From positions 42,010-106,009 of the forward strand of contig NZ_QGGO01000005.1 of NCBI RefSeq assembly GCF_003148625.1: 64,000 nucleotides of DNA, given 5' to 3'. Position 1 is the stretch's first letter; each line of letters starts with the position of its first letter. Positions 54,266-63,057 of this stretch are shown in pieces. The translations under genes were made by a program, and so were the position numbers. Below the pieces are notes generated by a model that was not told the origin of the DNA, searched no databases, and saw only the letters and a list, made by a program, of their open reading frames with translations. Origin of the DNA: Arcicella aurantiaca. GTDB lineage: Bacteria > Bacteroidota > Bacteroidia > Cytophagales > Spirosomataceae.

Positions 54266-56923
54266 ATGAAAAGGACTTTACTCTCAGCCATATTATTGCT
54301 TTGTTATGTAATTAGTTACGGACAACAAAAAACAGATAGTTTTTCTACTAAAGGAGTAGAAATTATATGCCCTATTCCTGATTTTTCTAAGCCATATACT
54401 CCGTCTTATATTGCTCCGCCAATAGAATATCTTAGAAAATTTGATAAAAATGCACGTCCACAAGCTGACCGTTCTAAGTTTATTGTTACTTATGTTGACT
54501 TTCCGACCGATGCAAAAGCGGCATTTCAAAAAGCCGTAGATATTTGGCAATCCATCCTAATTTCAGATGTGCCAATTAGATTAACTGCCCGTTGGGAAAG
54601 CTTAGGAAAAACAATATTAGGTTCGGCATCGGCAAATTCTCTTTATCGTGATTTCTCGGGTGCAAATAAAGCCTTTACGTATTATCCTATTGCATTGGCA
54701 GAAAAAATGGCTCACCAAGAATTGAATGGGAACAATCCTGATATTGTTGCTCGTTTCAACTCAGATTTTAACTGGTACTTAGGCACAGATGGAAAAACGC
54801 CTGCCAATCGCCAAGATTTTGTATCAACGGTTCTCCATGAAATTGGGCATGGTTTAGGTTTCTTTGGTTCTCTTAGACCTTACGAAGCAGATGCAACTCA
54901 AGGAATTATTACAGATGGAGGTTTACCATACATTTATGACCATTTTACTGAAAATGCTACTAATCAAAAATTACTAAATACTGATGTTTTTAAAAACCCT
55001 TCAACAGACTTATATAAAGCCTTAACGGGCGGAAATCTGTATGCAAATTCTCCCGAAATATTAAAAAATAATGATGGCGTTCCCGCTCGTTTATATGCTC
55101 CGAGTACGTATTCGTCAGGCTCAAGTTATAGCCATTTAGATGAAACAACTTATAGAACTGGCACAATCAATGCTACCATGACGCCACAAGGAGCAAACGG
55201 AGAAGTAAATAACAATCCCGGACCAATTGTTTTGGCATTTTTCAGAGATATGGGGTGGACGGGTTCTTCTATTACACACAAAAGATTAACCGACTTAGAA
55301 GACTTGAATAAAGCCTTAACTTTTGATGTAAAACTCTTTAGTGATACCACTTATAAACCTGAAAGCGTAAAGTTATTTTATAGTTTGGGTGATGTAAAAA
55401 CAACAGCAACTGAAGTAAAATTAACACGAAAAGGCACATCAGATGATTATACTTTTACACTCCCTGCTGATGGAAAAGAAAAAGTAATTTCATATTATTT
55501 TACTGCCGAAGATAACGCAGGAAGAAAATTAATAACACCTGCACAAGCTCCTGAGACAATTACGACAAAAATTGGAACATTAACTTTAAAATTTGAAACA
55601 CCTTATAAATTCAGAATTGGTGCGGATACCACTAAACCTACGGCTACTTTTGTGAATAATTTATCTTCGATTTTTGCCACAGATACTAAATTAACGCTAC
55701 CAAGTCTTACGGCTTCTGACAACATTGGAATCGACACCGTTTATGTTGAATATCAAGTAGATGGAAAAACGTTGCCTTCTTTTGGTTTGACAAGAACAGA
55801 TGCTTTTGAGGTAATTTCGGGTGGATTTGGCAATAGTTTTTCTGGTACTTTTGACTTTACTTCTTTAGGGTTAAAAGGTGGTGAAAAAATCTCATATCGT
55901 GTCATTGTGCAGGATAAATCAAAGGCAAAAAACAAGGTTATTTTCCCTAAAACTGGTTATTACGATATTCAAGTACAAAAAATATTAGCCGCAGTTAGTA
56001 AATATGTAACCGACTTTGAATCTACTCCCAAAGAGGATTTGTACTTAAAGGGATTCTCGGTGAAAGCTTTTGGAACTGGACTAAATGGAGGAACAGCTCT
56101 GCAAACAGACCACCCTTATGCAGACGGTTCAGAGAATAATTATCCAAATTCAAGTTCTGATTTTTATACCAATTCAATAGTTAATTTATTGAAACCAATC
56201 ATTTTAAGAAGTGATACTGCTAATATTTATTTTGACGAAATTGCCTTAGTTGAACCTGGTGAAGATGGCTTAGCTTTTCAAAGTAACGGAGCTGTAAACC
56301 GTAACTTTTTCGATTATGTAATTGTAGAAGGTTCTAAAGATGGTGGTAAAACATGGAAATGGTTTCAAGATGGTTGGGATAGTAACTCCCAAACTGCTTG
56401 GAGAACCGCTTGGGATAGCAAAGTAGATGCCAATGGCAACTCGTTAGCCGTAGCAGATGCAAGTTTATACAAGCCAAGAGTGATTAATATGTTGGCTTCG
56501 GGTGATTTTAAAGCGGGCGAACAAATATTAGTTCGTTTCAGAATGTTAGCTGACGTTGGGGGTTATGGTTGGGGTTGGTCTATCGACAATTTGAATATTC
56601 AAGGAAATAATCCACGCCCAACAGTTGTCGTAAAACCTTTAGCAAGCGAACCAACAACTGAAACCGCTGAACTTAAATTAACGCCTAACCCAAGTACAAC
56701 GGGACAATTTTTATTAACTGCAAAATTTGACAAAGCAGTTGGCAATGTAACCCTTTCGGTAGGTACATTATCTGGAAATGAAATTACCTCAATGGATTTC
56801 CAAGGTGTAGGCAGAGATTTTAGCCAAACAGTTGACCTTTCTCGTTTTGTGGGCGGTACGTACTTAATTCGTATGCAAACCAATAATGAAACCCTTGTAC
56901 GTAAAGCAGTTTATGTGAAATAG
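54266..56923 (+). CDS. Secreted metalloprotease-like protein with a type IX secretion sorting domain
   Basis: An 885-residue exported protein with signal peptide MKRTLLSAILLLCYVISYG. The zinc motif is HEIGHGLGFFGS (about residues 190-201), with G rather than H or D at the usual third-ligand position. Beta-sandwich regions follow (about 390-600) and a segment like a lectin/MAM domain (about 600-790). The last 85 residues are a type A T9SS sorting domain: LTPNPSTTGQFLLT .. GGTYLIRMQTNNETLVRKAVYVK. It is exported to the cell surface or medium, probably to digest proteins for the locus upstream. Confidence 0.85.
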   Translation: MKRTLLSAILLLCYVISYGQQKTDSFSTKGVEIICPIPDFSKPYTPSYIAPPIEYLRKFDKNARPQADRSKFIVTYVDFPTDAKAAFQKAVDIWQSILISDVPIRLTARWESLGKTILGSASANSLYRDFSGANKAFTYYPIALAEKMAHQELNGNNPDIVARFNSDFNWYLGTDGKTPANRQDFVSTVLHEIGHGLGFFGSLRPYEADATQGIITDGGLPYIYDHFTENATNQKLLNTDVFKNPSTDLYKALTGGNLYANSPEILKNNDGVPARLYAPSTYSSGSSYSHLDETTYRTGTINATMTPQGANGEVNNNPGPIVLAFFRDMGWTGSSITHKRLTDLEDLNKALTFDVKLFSDTTYKPESVKLFYSLGDVKTTATEVKLTRKGTSDDYTFTLPADGKEKVISYYFTAEDNAGRKLITPAQAPETITTKIGTLTLKFETPYKFRIGADTTKPTATFVNNLSSIFATDTKLTLPSLTASDNIGIDTVYVEYQVDGKTLPSFGLTRTDAFEVISGGFGNSFSGTFDFTSLGLKGGEKISYRVIVQDKSKAKNKVIFPKTGYYDIQVQKILAAVSKYVTDFESTPKEDLYLKGFSVKAFGTGLNGGTALQTDHPYADGSENNYPNSSSDFYTNSIVNLLKPIILRSDTANIYFDEIALVEPGEDGLAFQSNGAVNRNFFDYVIVEGSKDGGKTWKWFQDGWDSNSQTAWRTAWDSKVDANGNSLAVADASLYKPRVINMLASGDFKAGEQILVRFRMLADVGGYGWGWSIDNLNIQGNNPRPTVVVKPLASEPTTETAELKLTPNPSTTGQFLLTAKFDKAVGNVTLSVGTLSGNEITSMDFQGVGRDFSQTVDLSRFVGGTYLIRMQTNNETLVRKAVYVK

Positions 56924-56936
56924 TTGATTTTTGAGC

Positions 56937-56998
56937 AAAAAGGGAAAGACTTGAATTTGTAGAATAATAAATATTCTAATTTCAACTCTTTCCCTTTT
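56937..56998 (+). terminator. Terminator after the T9SS protease gene
   Basis: AAAAGGGAAAGACTTGAA pairs with TTCAACTCTTTCCCTTTT with one mismatch, followed by CTTTTTT. An inner AGAATA/TATTCT pair closes the loop. Confidence 0.8.
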
Positions 56999-57009
56999 CT
57001 TTTTTAGCT

Positions 57010-57017
57010 TATCTTTG
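57010..57017 (+). promoter_or_regulatory. Predicted -7 element of accD
   Basis: TATCTTTG followed by CAG, 72 bases before the accD start and just beyond the terminator. The -33 TTG is unclear. Confidence 0.45.
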
Positions 57018-57089
57018 CAGTCTGTTATTTGTTACGTATTATTTTTTGAAATAAATTCTTGAATAATACACACCCAAACTACTAAAAAT

Positions 57090-57932
57090 ATGTCTTGGTT
57101 TACCAGAAAAGATAAGGGTATCCTAACCCCAACAGAATCAAAACGTGAAGCTCCAGACGGACTTTGGTATCAATGTCCATCATGTAAAAAAGCGATGCAC
57201 ACTCGTGAACATCGTTTATTGGCTTACACTTGTTCAAATTGCAATTACCACGAAAAAATAGGCTCTCAAGAATATTTTGAGCTACTTTTTGACCAAACAA
57301 GATATACAGAACTTGATGCCATGTTATCATCAGGCGACCCTTTGAACTTTGTAGATACCAAAAAATATCCAGATAGAATCAGGGCTACTGAAAAGAAAAC
57401 AGGTTTGAAAGATGCCGTAAGAACAGCACACGGAAAAATGAATGATGCTGACATTGTGATTTCTGCTATGGACTTTTCTTTCATCGGTGGTTCGATGGGT
57501 TCAGTAGTTGGGGAGAAAATCGCAAGAGGAATTGATTATGCTTTGGAACACAAAATCCCATTTTTGATGATTTCAAAGTCTGGAGGAGCAAGAATGATGG
57601 AAGCTGGTTTTTCATTAATGCAAATGGCGAAAACTTCAGCAAAATTAGCATTATTGGCAGAAGCAGGTATTCCATATATTTCTCTTTTGACCGACCCTAC
57701 AACGGGTGGAGTAACGGCTTCTTATGCCATGTTAGGTGATTTTAATATCTCTGAACCGGGTGCATTAATTGGTTTTGCAGGTCCACGTGTAATCCGTGAA
57801 ACAATTGGGAAAGACCTTCCAAAAGGCTTCCAAAGTGCCGAATTCGTTTTAGAACACGGTTTCTTAGATTTTATCGTTGATAGAAAAGATTTAAAAGACA
57901 AGCTTTCTTCTTTATTGGGAATGTTAGCTTAA
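57090..57932 (+). CDS. accD: Acetyl-CoA carboxylase carboxyltransferase subunit beta
   Basis: A 280-residue subunit. The N-terminal zinc ribbon has CPSC (about 29-32) and CSNC (about 48-51); the carboxyltransferase domain shows [37 protein letters not shown] and [18 protein letters not shown]. With AccA it passes carboxyl from biotin to acetyl-CoA to make malonyl-CoA. Normal length. Confidence 0.97.
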   Translation: MSWFTRKDKGILTPTESKREAPDGLWYQCPSCKKAMHTREHRLLAYTCSNCNYHEKIGSQEYFELLFDQTRYTELDAMLSSGDPLNFVDTKKYPDRIRATEKKTGLKDAVRTAHGKMNDADIVISAMDFSFIGGSMGSVVGEKIARGIDYALEHKIPFLMISKSGGARMMEAGFSLMQMAKTSAKLALLAEAGIPYISLLTDPTTGGVTASYAMLGDFNISEPGALIGFAGPRVIRETIGKDLPKGFQSAEFVLEHGFLDFIVDRKDLKDKLSSLLGMLA

Positions 57933-57939
57933 TAGATAT

Positions 57940-58014
57940 TAGGATTTAAGTGTTGGGCATTATTGTTGCAACTTGATTAATAGCGAGTTATAACACTAAT
58001 GCCCAATCCATTAT
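57940..58014. repeat. Degenerate STRR-like inverted repeat, GTTGGGCATTA type
   Basis: GGATTTAAGTGTTGGGCATT on the left pairs with AACACTAATGCCCAATCC on the right. It lies between the converging accD and HMA genes and may act as a terminator. Confidence 0.6.
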
Positions 58015-58029
58015 CTTTAATTCTAAAAA

Positions 58030-58377
58030 TTACTCCCTCATTCCTCCTTTCTTGCAACAACCCGGTAATTTTTCATAGCCAACTGGGTCAGCTACTAATT
58101 CATCGGCATCGTAACCAACTGCCGAAATCGCTTTTTTAATTTTCTCTACCGATGTTTTCTTTGGGTTAAAAATCACCGTAGTTACTTTGTCTTTACTGTC
58201 CAAATCAACATTAGACTCCATTACGCCTTTTGTAAAAGCTAATTTCTTCTCGATGGTTTCTTTGCATTGCTCACAAATAGCCGATGTCTTGATTTTTACG
58301 GTTTCAGTCTTTGGTTTATCAGCAAATGTAATGGCTGACACAAATAACAGGACGAATAAAATGATGCTCTTTTTCAT
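58030..58377 (-). CDS. Exported heavy-metal-associated (HMA) domain protein
   Basis: A 115-residue protein with a signal peptide (MKKSIILFVLLFVSAITFAD) and an HMA fold with C35-E-Q-C38 as the metal site, followed by a C-terminal GCCKKG with two more cysteines. The classical MxCxxC reads AICEQC here. It is likely a periplasmic copper or mercury chaperone. It is the last gene of the metal locus. Confidence 0.88.
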   Translation of the reverse strand: MKKSIILFVLLFVSAITFADKPKTETVKIKTSAICEQCKETIEKKLAFTKGVMESNVDLDSKDKVTTVIFNPKKTSVEKIKKAISAVGYDADELVADPVGYEKLPGCCKKGGMRE

Positions 58378-58400
58378 GTTTTTTTGTTTGTTTTGTACTT

Positions 58401-58498
58401 TATGCTGTAAGCCGTAGGCAATAAGCTATAAGTATGTTTTTGTTAAAATTTTAATCTATTTTTTCTTTGCGTATGGCTTAAAGCCTATTGTCTAAAGC
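58401..58498. repeat. STRR-like heptamer inverted repeat, TAAGCTA type
   Basis: GTAAGCC, GTAGGCA, ATAAGCT, ATAAGTA on the left and complementary ATGGCTTAAAGCC, TATTGTCTAAAGCAT on the right. It fills the gap between the two HMA genes and runs into the last codons of the upstream gene. Confidence 0.75.
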
Positions 58499-59226
58499 AT
58501 AATAAGTAAGGCTATTCCAATCAACACCATCAACGAATTTTCAATAATCGTTACGGTACTCATTGGCAAATTAAAGACTGTACCCAAACAGGCACAACGA
58601 ATTTTACGCTTATCAACTACACTTTGAATTACCCCTAAAGCTCCGAAAGCCATAATGATAATATCTGCCCAATAAACCAATTGAGGTTGAAAGTGAATTA
58701 AACAAAGCAAGCCTAATGCCAATTCTATAAAAGGATAAAGTTTACCATAAAATGGCACTTTTGCCGCTAATAAATCATACATCTGGAAACTTTCGGCGAA
58801 GGCTTTTACGTCTAATAGTTTAAAAAATGAAAACACCAAAAAGAATCCCGTCATAAAATTATGTAAAAACATTTTTAACTGAAAATGCTCCATTGCGTAA
58901 ATTCCTGCATGAAAAGAGGTCAAAAAACTGACGATTGCAATCATTCCCGCAATCAACAAAAGTGGATAATATTGACTCGTCCACGATTGGCTCTGCGTTG
59001 TAATTTCACTCACGATTGGATTCGTAATAAAAGCGTATTTGCTATGTGGCTTTAAGGTTTCTATAATTTTGTCGTTAGATAATTTCTCTTCTGTTTCAAT
59101 TATCACTGAATTGTCTGAAAATTTTGCAACGACTGATTTTACACTTGGAATTTGAGAAAAAACGTGTTGTATTTTATACTCGCAGGCTTCGCAAGTCATG
59201 CCTGATATATTGAATTGTTGTGTCAT
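58492..59226 (-). CDS. HMA domain fused to a MauE/DoxX-like membrane domain
   Basis: 244 residues from the ATG at 59226 (MTQQFNISGMTCEACEYKI); an upstream ATG lies inside a 58-base inverted repeat and is unlikely. Residues 1-70 are an HMA domain with the metal site G-M-T-C12-E-A-C15. Residues 90-244 are four helices of the MauE type, with an RCACLG cysteine pair in a loop near residue 212. It is probably an inner-membrane metal or redox protein; MauE relatives work in disulfide or thiol transfer. Confidence 0.85.
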   Translation of the reverse strand: MTQQFNISGMTCEACEYKIQHVFSQIPSVKSVVAKFSDNSVIIETEEKLSNDKIIETLKPHSKYAFITNPIVSEITTQSQSWTSQYYPLLLIAGMIAIVSFLTSFHAGIYAMEHFQLKMFLHNFMTGFFLVFSFFKLLDVKAFAESFQMYDLLAAKVPFYGKLYPFIELALGLLCLIHFQPQLVYWADIIIMAFGALGVIQSVVDKRKIRCACLGTVFNLPMSTVTIIENSLMVLIGIALLIML

Positions 59227-59232
59227 TTTTTG

Positions 59233-59290
59233 TAGTGACGTATCGCATACGCCATTTTTATCCATAATTGGCGTATGCAATACGCCACTA
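59233..59290. repeat. Long inverted repeat between the TonB receptor and HMA-MauE genes
   Basis: The 21-base arms (59233-59253 and 59270-59290) are complementary at 19 positions and centre on GCATACGCC/GGCGTATGC, loop 16 bases. A related palindrome CGTATCGGATACG lies at 61558-61570 just upstream of the receptor gene. It may be a REP-like pair or a processing stem. Confidence 0.7.
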
Positions 59291-59293
59291 CTT

Positions 59294-61531
59294 TTATTTA
59301 ATTTTATACCTCATGCCTACGTAAACCATTCTTCCAATGACGGGTCCCCAAACCATAGAGGCATCAAAGTTTTTACTGAAAGGGTCTTTTGCTGATAATA
59401 TGGGGTCTTTTTGCGTAAAATTATTCAAATTTTCGCCTCCTACATACATTTCCCATTTATAAAAAGCCTTTGTAATTTGGGCATTTATATTTGAAAAAGC
59501 AGGAGCAAATACCGTCGGAGAAGTGGCAGAATGTACGTGTCCTTCTGCAAAATCAGGAATTCTTCGCTTTCCATTCCATTGCCAAGTAATGTCAAATTTC
59601 CATTTATCATACTTTGTAGCGTATCCCAAATTCAATAAAAACCTATCACGATTAACAAATTGTTTAGGCAACAAAGTTAATTCTCCCGAAGGCGTTGCAA
59701 CGTCATTTTGTACATCAAAAACACGATAGGCTAATTTCAAGTCCATTCGTTTCATTGGAGCATAATTAATTTCTGCCTGAAAACTATTAGAAAACGAACG
59801 ACCTTTCAAATTATACATTCTTACATAATCGGCATTTTCCATATCTACAATGAGTTGATTCTGAAAATCGGTTCGATACGCATCTAAAATTAGCGTTCCT
59901 TTTTTGCCAAAAAGATAAAAATCATTGCTAAAACTAATCCCAAAATTCCAAGACTCCTCTGGTCTAATCACTTCATTGACAGACAATTGGCGTGAGTTGA
60001 CTAACATTCCAAAATTCTCCGAAATAGCATTGGGCATTCTCCAACCTTTTCCTGCACTCAAACGCAAAGCTGAGTTTGGCGAAACGTCATATTTCAAGTG
60101 AAATCTTGGGGTAAATCGAGTTCCGTAAAGATTATGAAAATCTACTCTCCCACCAATGACAACGGTCAATTTTTCAGGAATCGTCTCGGTATATTCCACA
60201 AATGCCCCGGGAACAGACTCCATTCTTTTGAATGTAGAATCAATATATTTTTCGTTATAATCATCTAATAAATAACTTAAACCCGCTTTGTATTGATGAT
60301 TTGTATTGTCAATAATATTCTGATAAATCAGATTGGCGTAAAGGCTTTTCTGTGTTCCTGTATAATTTTTAAAACCAAAATACGAAACATTATCATGCAC
60401 TAAACCATTGATAATCAAGCCTAAACCTTTGTATGGTTGCAACTGATAAAGTTTTGCAGTTTTACTAAAAAACTCATAACGCTGTGTTTTGCTTCCAAAA
60501 CCATAAAACTTGCCAGAATTACGGTCAGTATTCGGATTAAAATTAACTTGTCCGCCAGTTCTATCTTCATAAAGTGCTTTTACGCCAAACTGAGCCATCA
60601 TTTTGTCAGACTGATACTTCCAACGATTAATACCGTTGAACTGTGTGTAAAGTGGTAAATCTAAAAATCCATCATTATTTTGGTCTAATTTTGTTTGCAA
60701 AGTGCTGGCGTGTGTGAGCAAACCAACCGACCATTTTTTATTGATTTTATTGGCTAAATTCAAATTAATTTCGCCCCTACCTTGTGAACTTCCATAAGCA
60801 TTCAGGTACAATTTTTCTGCCATATCGGGCTTGGCTAATTCAATATTCAAAGCACCCGTCATTGATTCATATCCATTTACAACAGAACCTGCCCCTTTTG
60901 CCACATCAATGGAAGCCAACCAAGTTCCAGGAATATAATTGAGCCCAAAAGCTGTATTTAATCCTCTTATCGACGGAATATTTTCAACATTTGTTTGAAT
61001 ATAATTTCCAGAAAGTCCCAATAATTGAATTTGTTTTGACCCCGTAATGGCATCAGAATAACTCACCGAAACAGAAGCATTCGTCTCAAAACTCTCCGAA
61101 AGGTTACAACAAGCAGCTTTAGCAAGAGCTTTTGTCGTGATGATTTCGGTATGAATTGGATTCATTTTATCTATTGATGTAGCTTCACTTTTTACCACAA
61201 CTTCTTGTAAGTCTGAATTTTGAACCGTTAAATAAATCGTTACATAATCTAAAGAATGAACCATCAAAGTGTCCGTTCTGTATCCGACTGAGCTAACAAT
61301 TAATTCGTGATTTTGTGGAGATTTATTCAACGAAAATTCTCCTTTTTTATCGGTTGAAGTGCCATTTTTGGCATTTTCCCAACGTAAGGTTGCTCCGATA
61401 ATTGGTTCTGTTTTTCCATTTGCTTTCTTTTCCAAAACAATTCCTCTAACCATTTCTGATTGAGTAAATCCATCTTTTGAAAACATTAAAAAACTAAAAA
61501 CCAATAATTTAAACAATATTTTTGTGTTCAT
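59294..61531 (-). CDS. TonB-dependent receptor of the heavy-metal locus
   Basis: A 745-residue outer-membrane receptor. A signal peptide and a carboxypeptidase-regulatory-like domain (about 28-110) are followed by the TonB-box region LQEVVVKSEA, the plug (GSKQIQLLGLSGNYIQTNVENIPS, GAGSVVNGYESMTGALNIELAKP) and the barrel ending VYVGMRYKIK. A CCN pair lies in the plug at about residue 140. Between HMA and cysteine-rich genes it is likely to handle copper or another soft metal. Confidence 0.88.
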   Translation of the reverse strand: MNTKILFKLLVFSFLMFSKDGFTQSEMVRGIVLEKKANGKTEPIIGATLRWENAKNGTSTDKKGEFSLNKSPQNHELIVSSVGYRTDTLMVHSLDYVTIYLTVQNSDLQEVVVKSEATSIDKMNPIHTEIITTKALAKAACCNLSESFETNASVSVSYSDAITGSKQIQLLGLSGNYIQTNVENIPSIRGLNTAFGLNYIPGTWLASIDVAKGAGSVVNGYESMTGALNIELAKPDMAEKLYLNAYGSSQGRGEINLNLANKINKKWSVGLLTHASTLQTKLDQNNDGFLDLPLYTQFNGINRWKYQSDKMMAQFGVKALYEDRTGGQVNFNPNTDRNSGKFYGFGSKTQRYEFFSKTAKLYQLQPYKGLGLIINGLVHDNVSYFGFKNYTGTQKSLYANLIYQNIIDNTNHQYKAGLSYLLDDYNEKYIDSTFKRMESVPGAFVEYTETIPEKLTVVIGGRVDFHNLYGTRFTPRFHLKYDVSPNSALRLSAGKGWRMPNAISENFGMLVNSRQLSVNEVIRPEESWNFGISFSNDFYLFGKKGTLILDAYRTDFQNQLIVDMENADYVRMYNLKGRSFSNSFQAEINYAPMKRMDLKLAYRVFDVQNDVATPSGELTLLPKQFVNRDRFLLNLGYATKYDKWKFDITWQWNGKRRIPDFAEGHVHSATSPTVFAPAFSNINAQITKAFYKWEMYVGGENLNNFTQKDPILSAKDPFSKNFDASMVWGPVIGRMVYVGMRYKIK

Positions 61532-61557
61532 AAATTTGATTTTATATTATGCAAGAA

Positions 61558-61570
61558 CGTATCGGATACG
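61558..61570. repeat. REP-like palindrome
   Basis: CGTATCGGATACG, perfect except for the central base, in the receptor leader. A similar GTAT..ATAC core lies within the inverted repeat at 59233. Confidence 0.5.
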
Positions 61571-61662
61571 CTCACATTCAGACCATATAGACGTACATGA
61601 TATGCCCACATAGCAAACGATGCAATTAAGTAATAGACTTCTTGATACTTAATTGAGAAAAA

Positions 61663-62094
61663 TCAAATTAGGAAAGATTGATTACGCACGAGAATATCTC
61701 GTCCCGAAAGCGGAGGGGCTGAATTTGAATAATGAAGGGTATTAAAAGAAATTGTTTCTTTTATACTCGCAAAAGCATAAACAAACAAAGGTGTTGAAAC
61801 ATAAGGATTTAATTCAAAATTGAATTTTACCTTTAAATTTTGCGAAGCATACGGCGTGATTTTATAATGAGCAACATGGTCTGAACAGCATTTGGCTCTT
61901 TTCAGCACTATTTTTTTAGAATGCTCATTATTTGCCTTTTTAGGAGGGCAACATCTTTTTTTAGGAACAGATAATGAATAGGTCTTTTCACCTTTTATTT
62001 TGCAAAAATGCTCGTACATAGCAAATCCAGTGCTGGCAAATAGCACTTGAAGAGCCATAAAAAGGCAAAATATGCGGGTTAATTGATTTTTCAT
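61663..62094 (-). CDS. HYC_CC_PP-family cysteine-rich exported protein
   Basis: A 143-residue protein with a signal peptide (..LQVLFASTGFA-MYEHFC). It shows the family features in order: E-H-F-C, KKRCCPPKK, AKCCSDH, and PPLSGRDILVRNQSFLI at the end. The cysteine pairs suggest soft-metal binding. The family is found beside TonB receptors and HMA proteins in Bacteroidota. It is the first gene of the four-gene metal locus. Confidence 0.85.
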   Translation of the reverse strand: MKNQLTRIFCLFMALQVLFASTGFAMYEHFCKIKGEKTYSLSVPKKRCCPPKKANNEHSKKIVLKRAKCCSDHVAHYKITPYASQNLKVKFNFELNPYVSTPLFVYAFASIKETISFNTLHYSNSAPPLSGRDILVRNQSFLI

Positions 62095-62101
62095 TACATT
62101 G

Positions 62102-62109
62102 CAAATATA
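62102..62109 (-). promoter_or_regulatory. Predicted -7 element of the metal locus
   Basis: On the minus strand TATATTTG, only 7 bases before the start codon, so the transcript would be almost leaderless. No good -33 TTG is seen. Confidence 0.35.
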
Positions 62110-62259
62110 ATTTTAAAACGAACATAAAGTTTAATTTAGTTCAATCCTAATGATAAAATTAATATTCATCACAAAAAATCTCTTGGTCAAATGTGAAAAA
62201 TACCACTTCATGTAGAAAAATAACCAATGAATGAAAATTTACCACAACTTTGATTCAAG

Positions 62260-62535
62260 ATGAAACGGAGCATAAACATAGAATTACTTTTCTGGATTGG
62301 CGGACTTACTTGCTTAGCTTTTAGTAATCCTTCTGAAAGTCATTTTACTTTATGCCCTATTAAAAACTTAGGATTTTCTTTTTGCCCCGGTTGTGGATTA
62401 GGTCATTCGATTTCTTATCTTTTTCACGGAGAAATAAAAGCGTCATTCCAACATCATCCGCTTGGTTTTTTTGCCTTAGCGGTCATTTTAAAAAGAATTT
62501 TTCAATTAATTCGTAACACAGACTTTAGTCTGTAA
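62260..62535 (+). CDS. DUF2752 membrane protein
   Basis: A 91-residue protein with two helices. The DUF2752 signature is CPIKNLGFSFCPGCGLGHSISYLFHG followed by ASFQHHPLGFFALAV. Function unknown. The last codons (NTDFSL) and the stop lie within a REP-like palindrome, so the C-terminus appears to have been set by a repeat insertion. Confidence 0.88.
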   Translation: MKRSINIELLFWIGGLTCLAFSNPSESHFTLCPIKNLGFSFCPGCGLGHSISYLFHGEIKASFQHHPLGFFALAVILKRIFQLIRNTDFSL

Positions 62536-62565
62536 TTTTTTAAACACAAGCAGACTAAAATCTGC
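62518..62565. repeat. REP-like doublet overlapping the DUF2752 stop
   Basis: ACAGACTTTAGTCTGT (62518-62533) and GCAGACTAAAATCTGC (62550-62565), flanked by GTAAC on the left and ATTAC on the right. It has the same design and partly the same words as the doublet at 31013-31053. Confidence 0.75.
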
Positions 62566-62584
62566 ATTACTAAAAACTAAAACT

Positions 62585-62944
62585 ATGAACACTAACATTT
62601 TAATGATGCTTTCAAATCTTGATGCTGAGGAAGCCATGTTTATTCAAAATTTAATTAAAGACATGAACGAAGACCAACAACGTAACTTCGTGATGATGTA
62701 CCAAAATAAACGCCGAGACACAACCTTAATCTTAATTACTACCATTATAGGATTTTTTGGTTTTGCAGGTATTCAACGTTTTTTGACCGACCAAATCGGT
62801 ATGGGAATTCTTTACTTCTTTACGGGTGGTTTCTGTTTTGTAGGAACAATTATAGATTTAGTGAATCACAAAAGTTTAGCATTGGAGTATAATCAAAAAG
62901 TAGCTTACGAAACGCTAAATGTTATGAAGACTTGGCATCAGTAA
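62585..62944 (+). CDS. TM2-domain protein
   Basis: A 119-residue protein. A polar N-terminal half (NLDAEEAMFIQNLIKDMNEDQQRNF) precedes a TM2 domain: two helices with GFFGFAGIQRFLTDQIGMGILYFFTGG and the conserved D of IIDLV. In Bacteroidota TM2 and DUF2752 genes are often adjacent, as here. Function unknown. Confidence 0.88.
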   Translation: MNTNILMMLSNLDAEEAMFIQNLIKDMNEDQQRNFVMMYQNKRRDTTLILITTIIGFFGFAGIQRFLTDQIGMGILYFFTGGFCFVGTIIDLVNHKSLALEYNQKVAYETLNVMKTWHQ

Positions 62945-63057
62945 TTTGCAGCTAAAAAATGATAGATATTCCAAAAAGTTATTGTAAATTCCATTGATTT
63001 TTGAGTATAATTCAAAGACAAAAGCCTCTCTCATTCAGACTTAGGAATAACTAAAAA

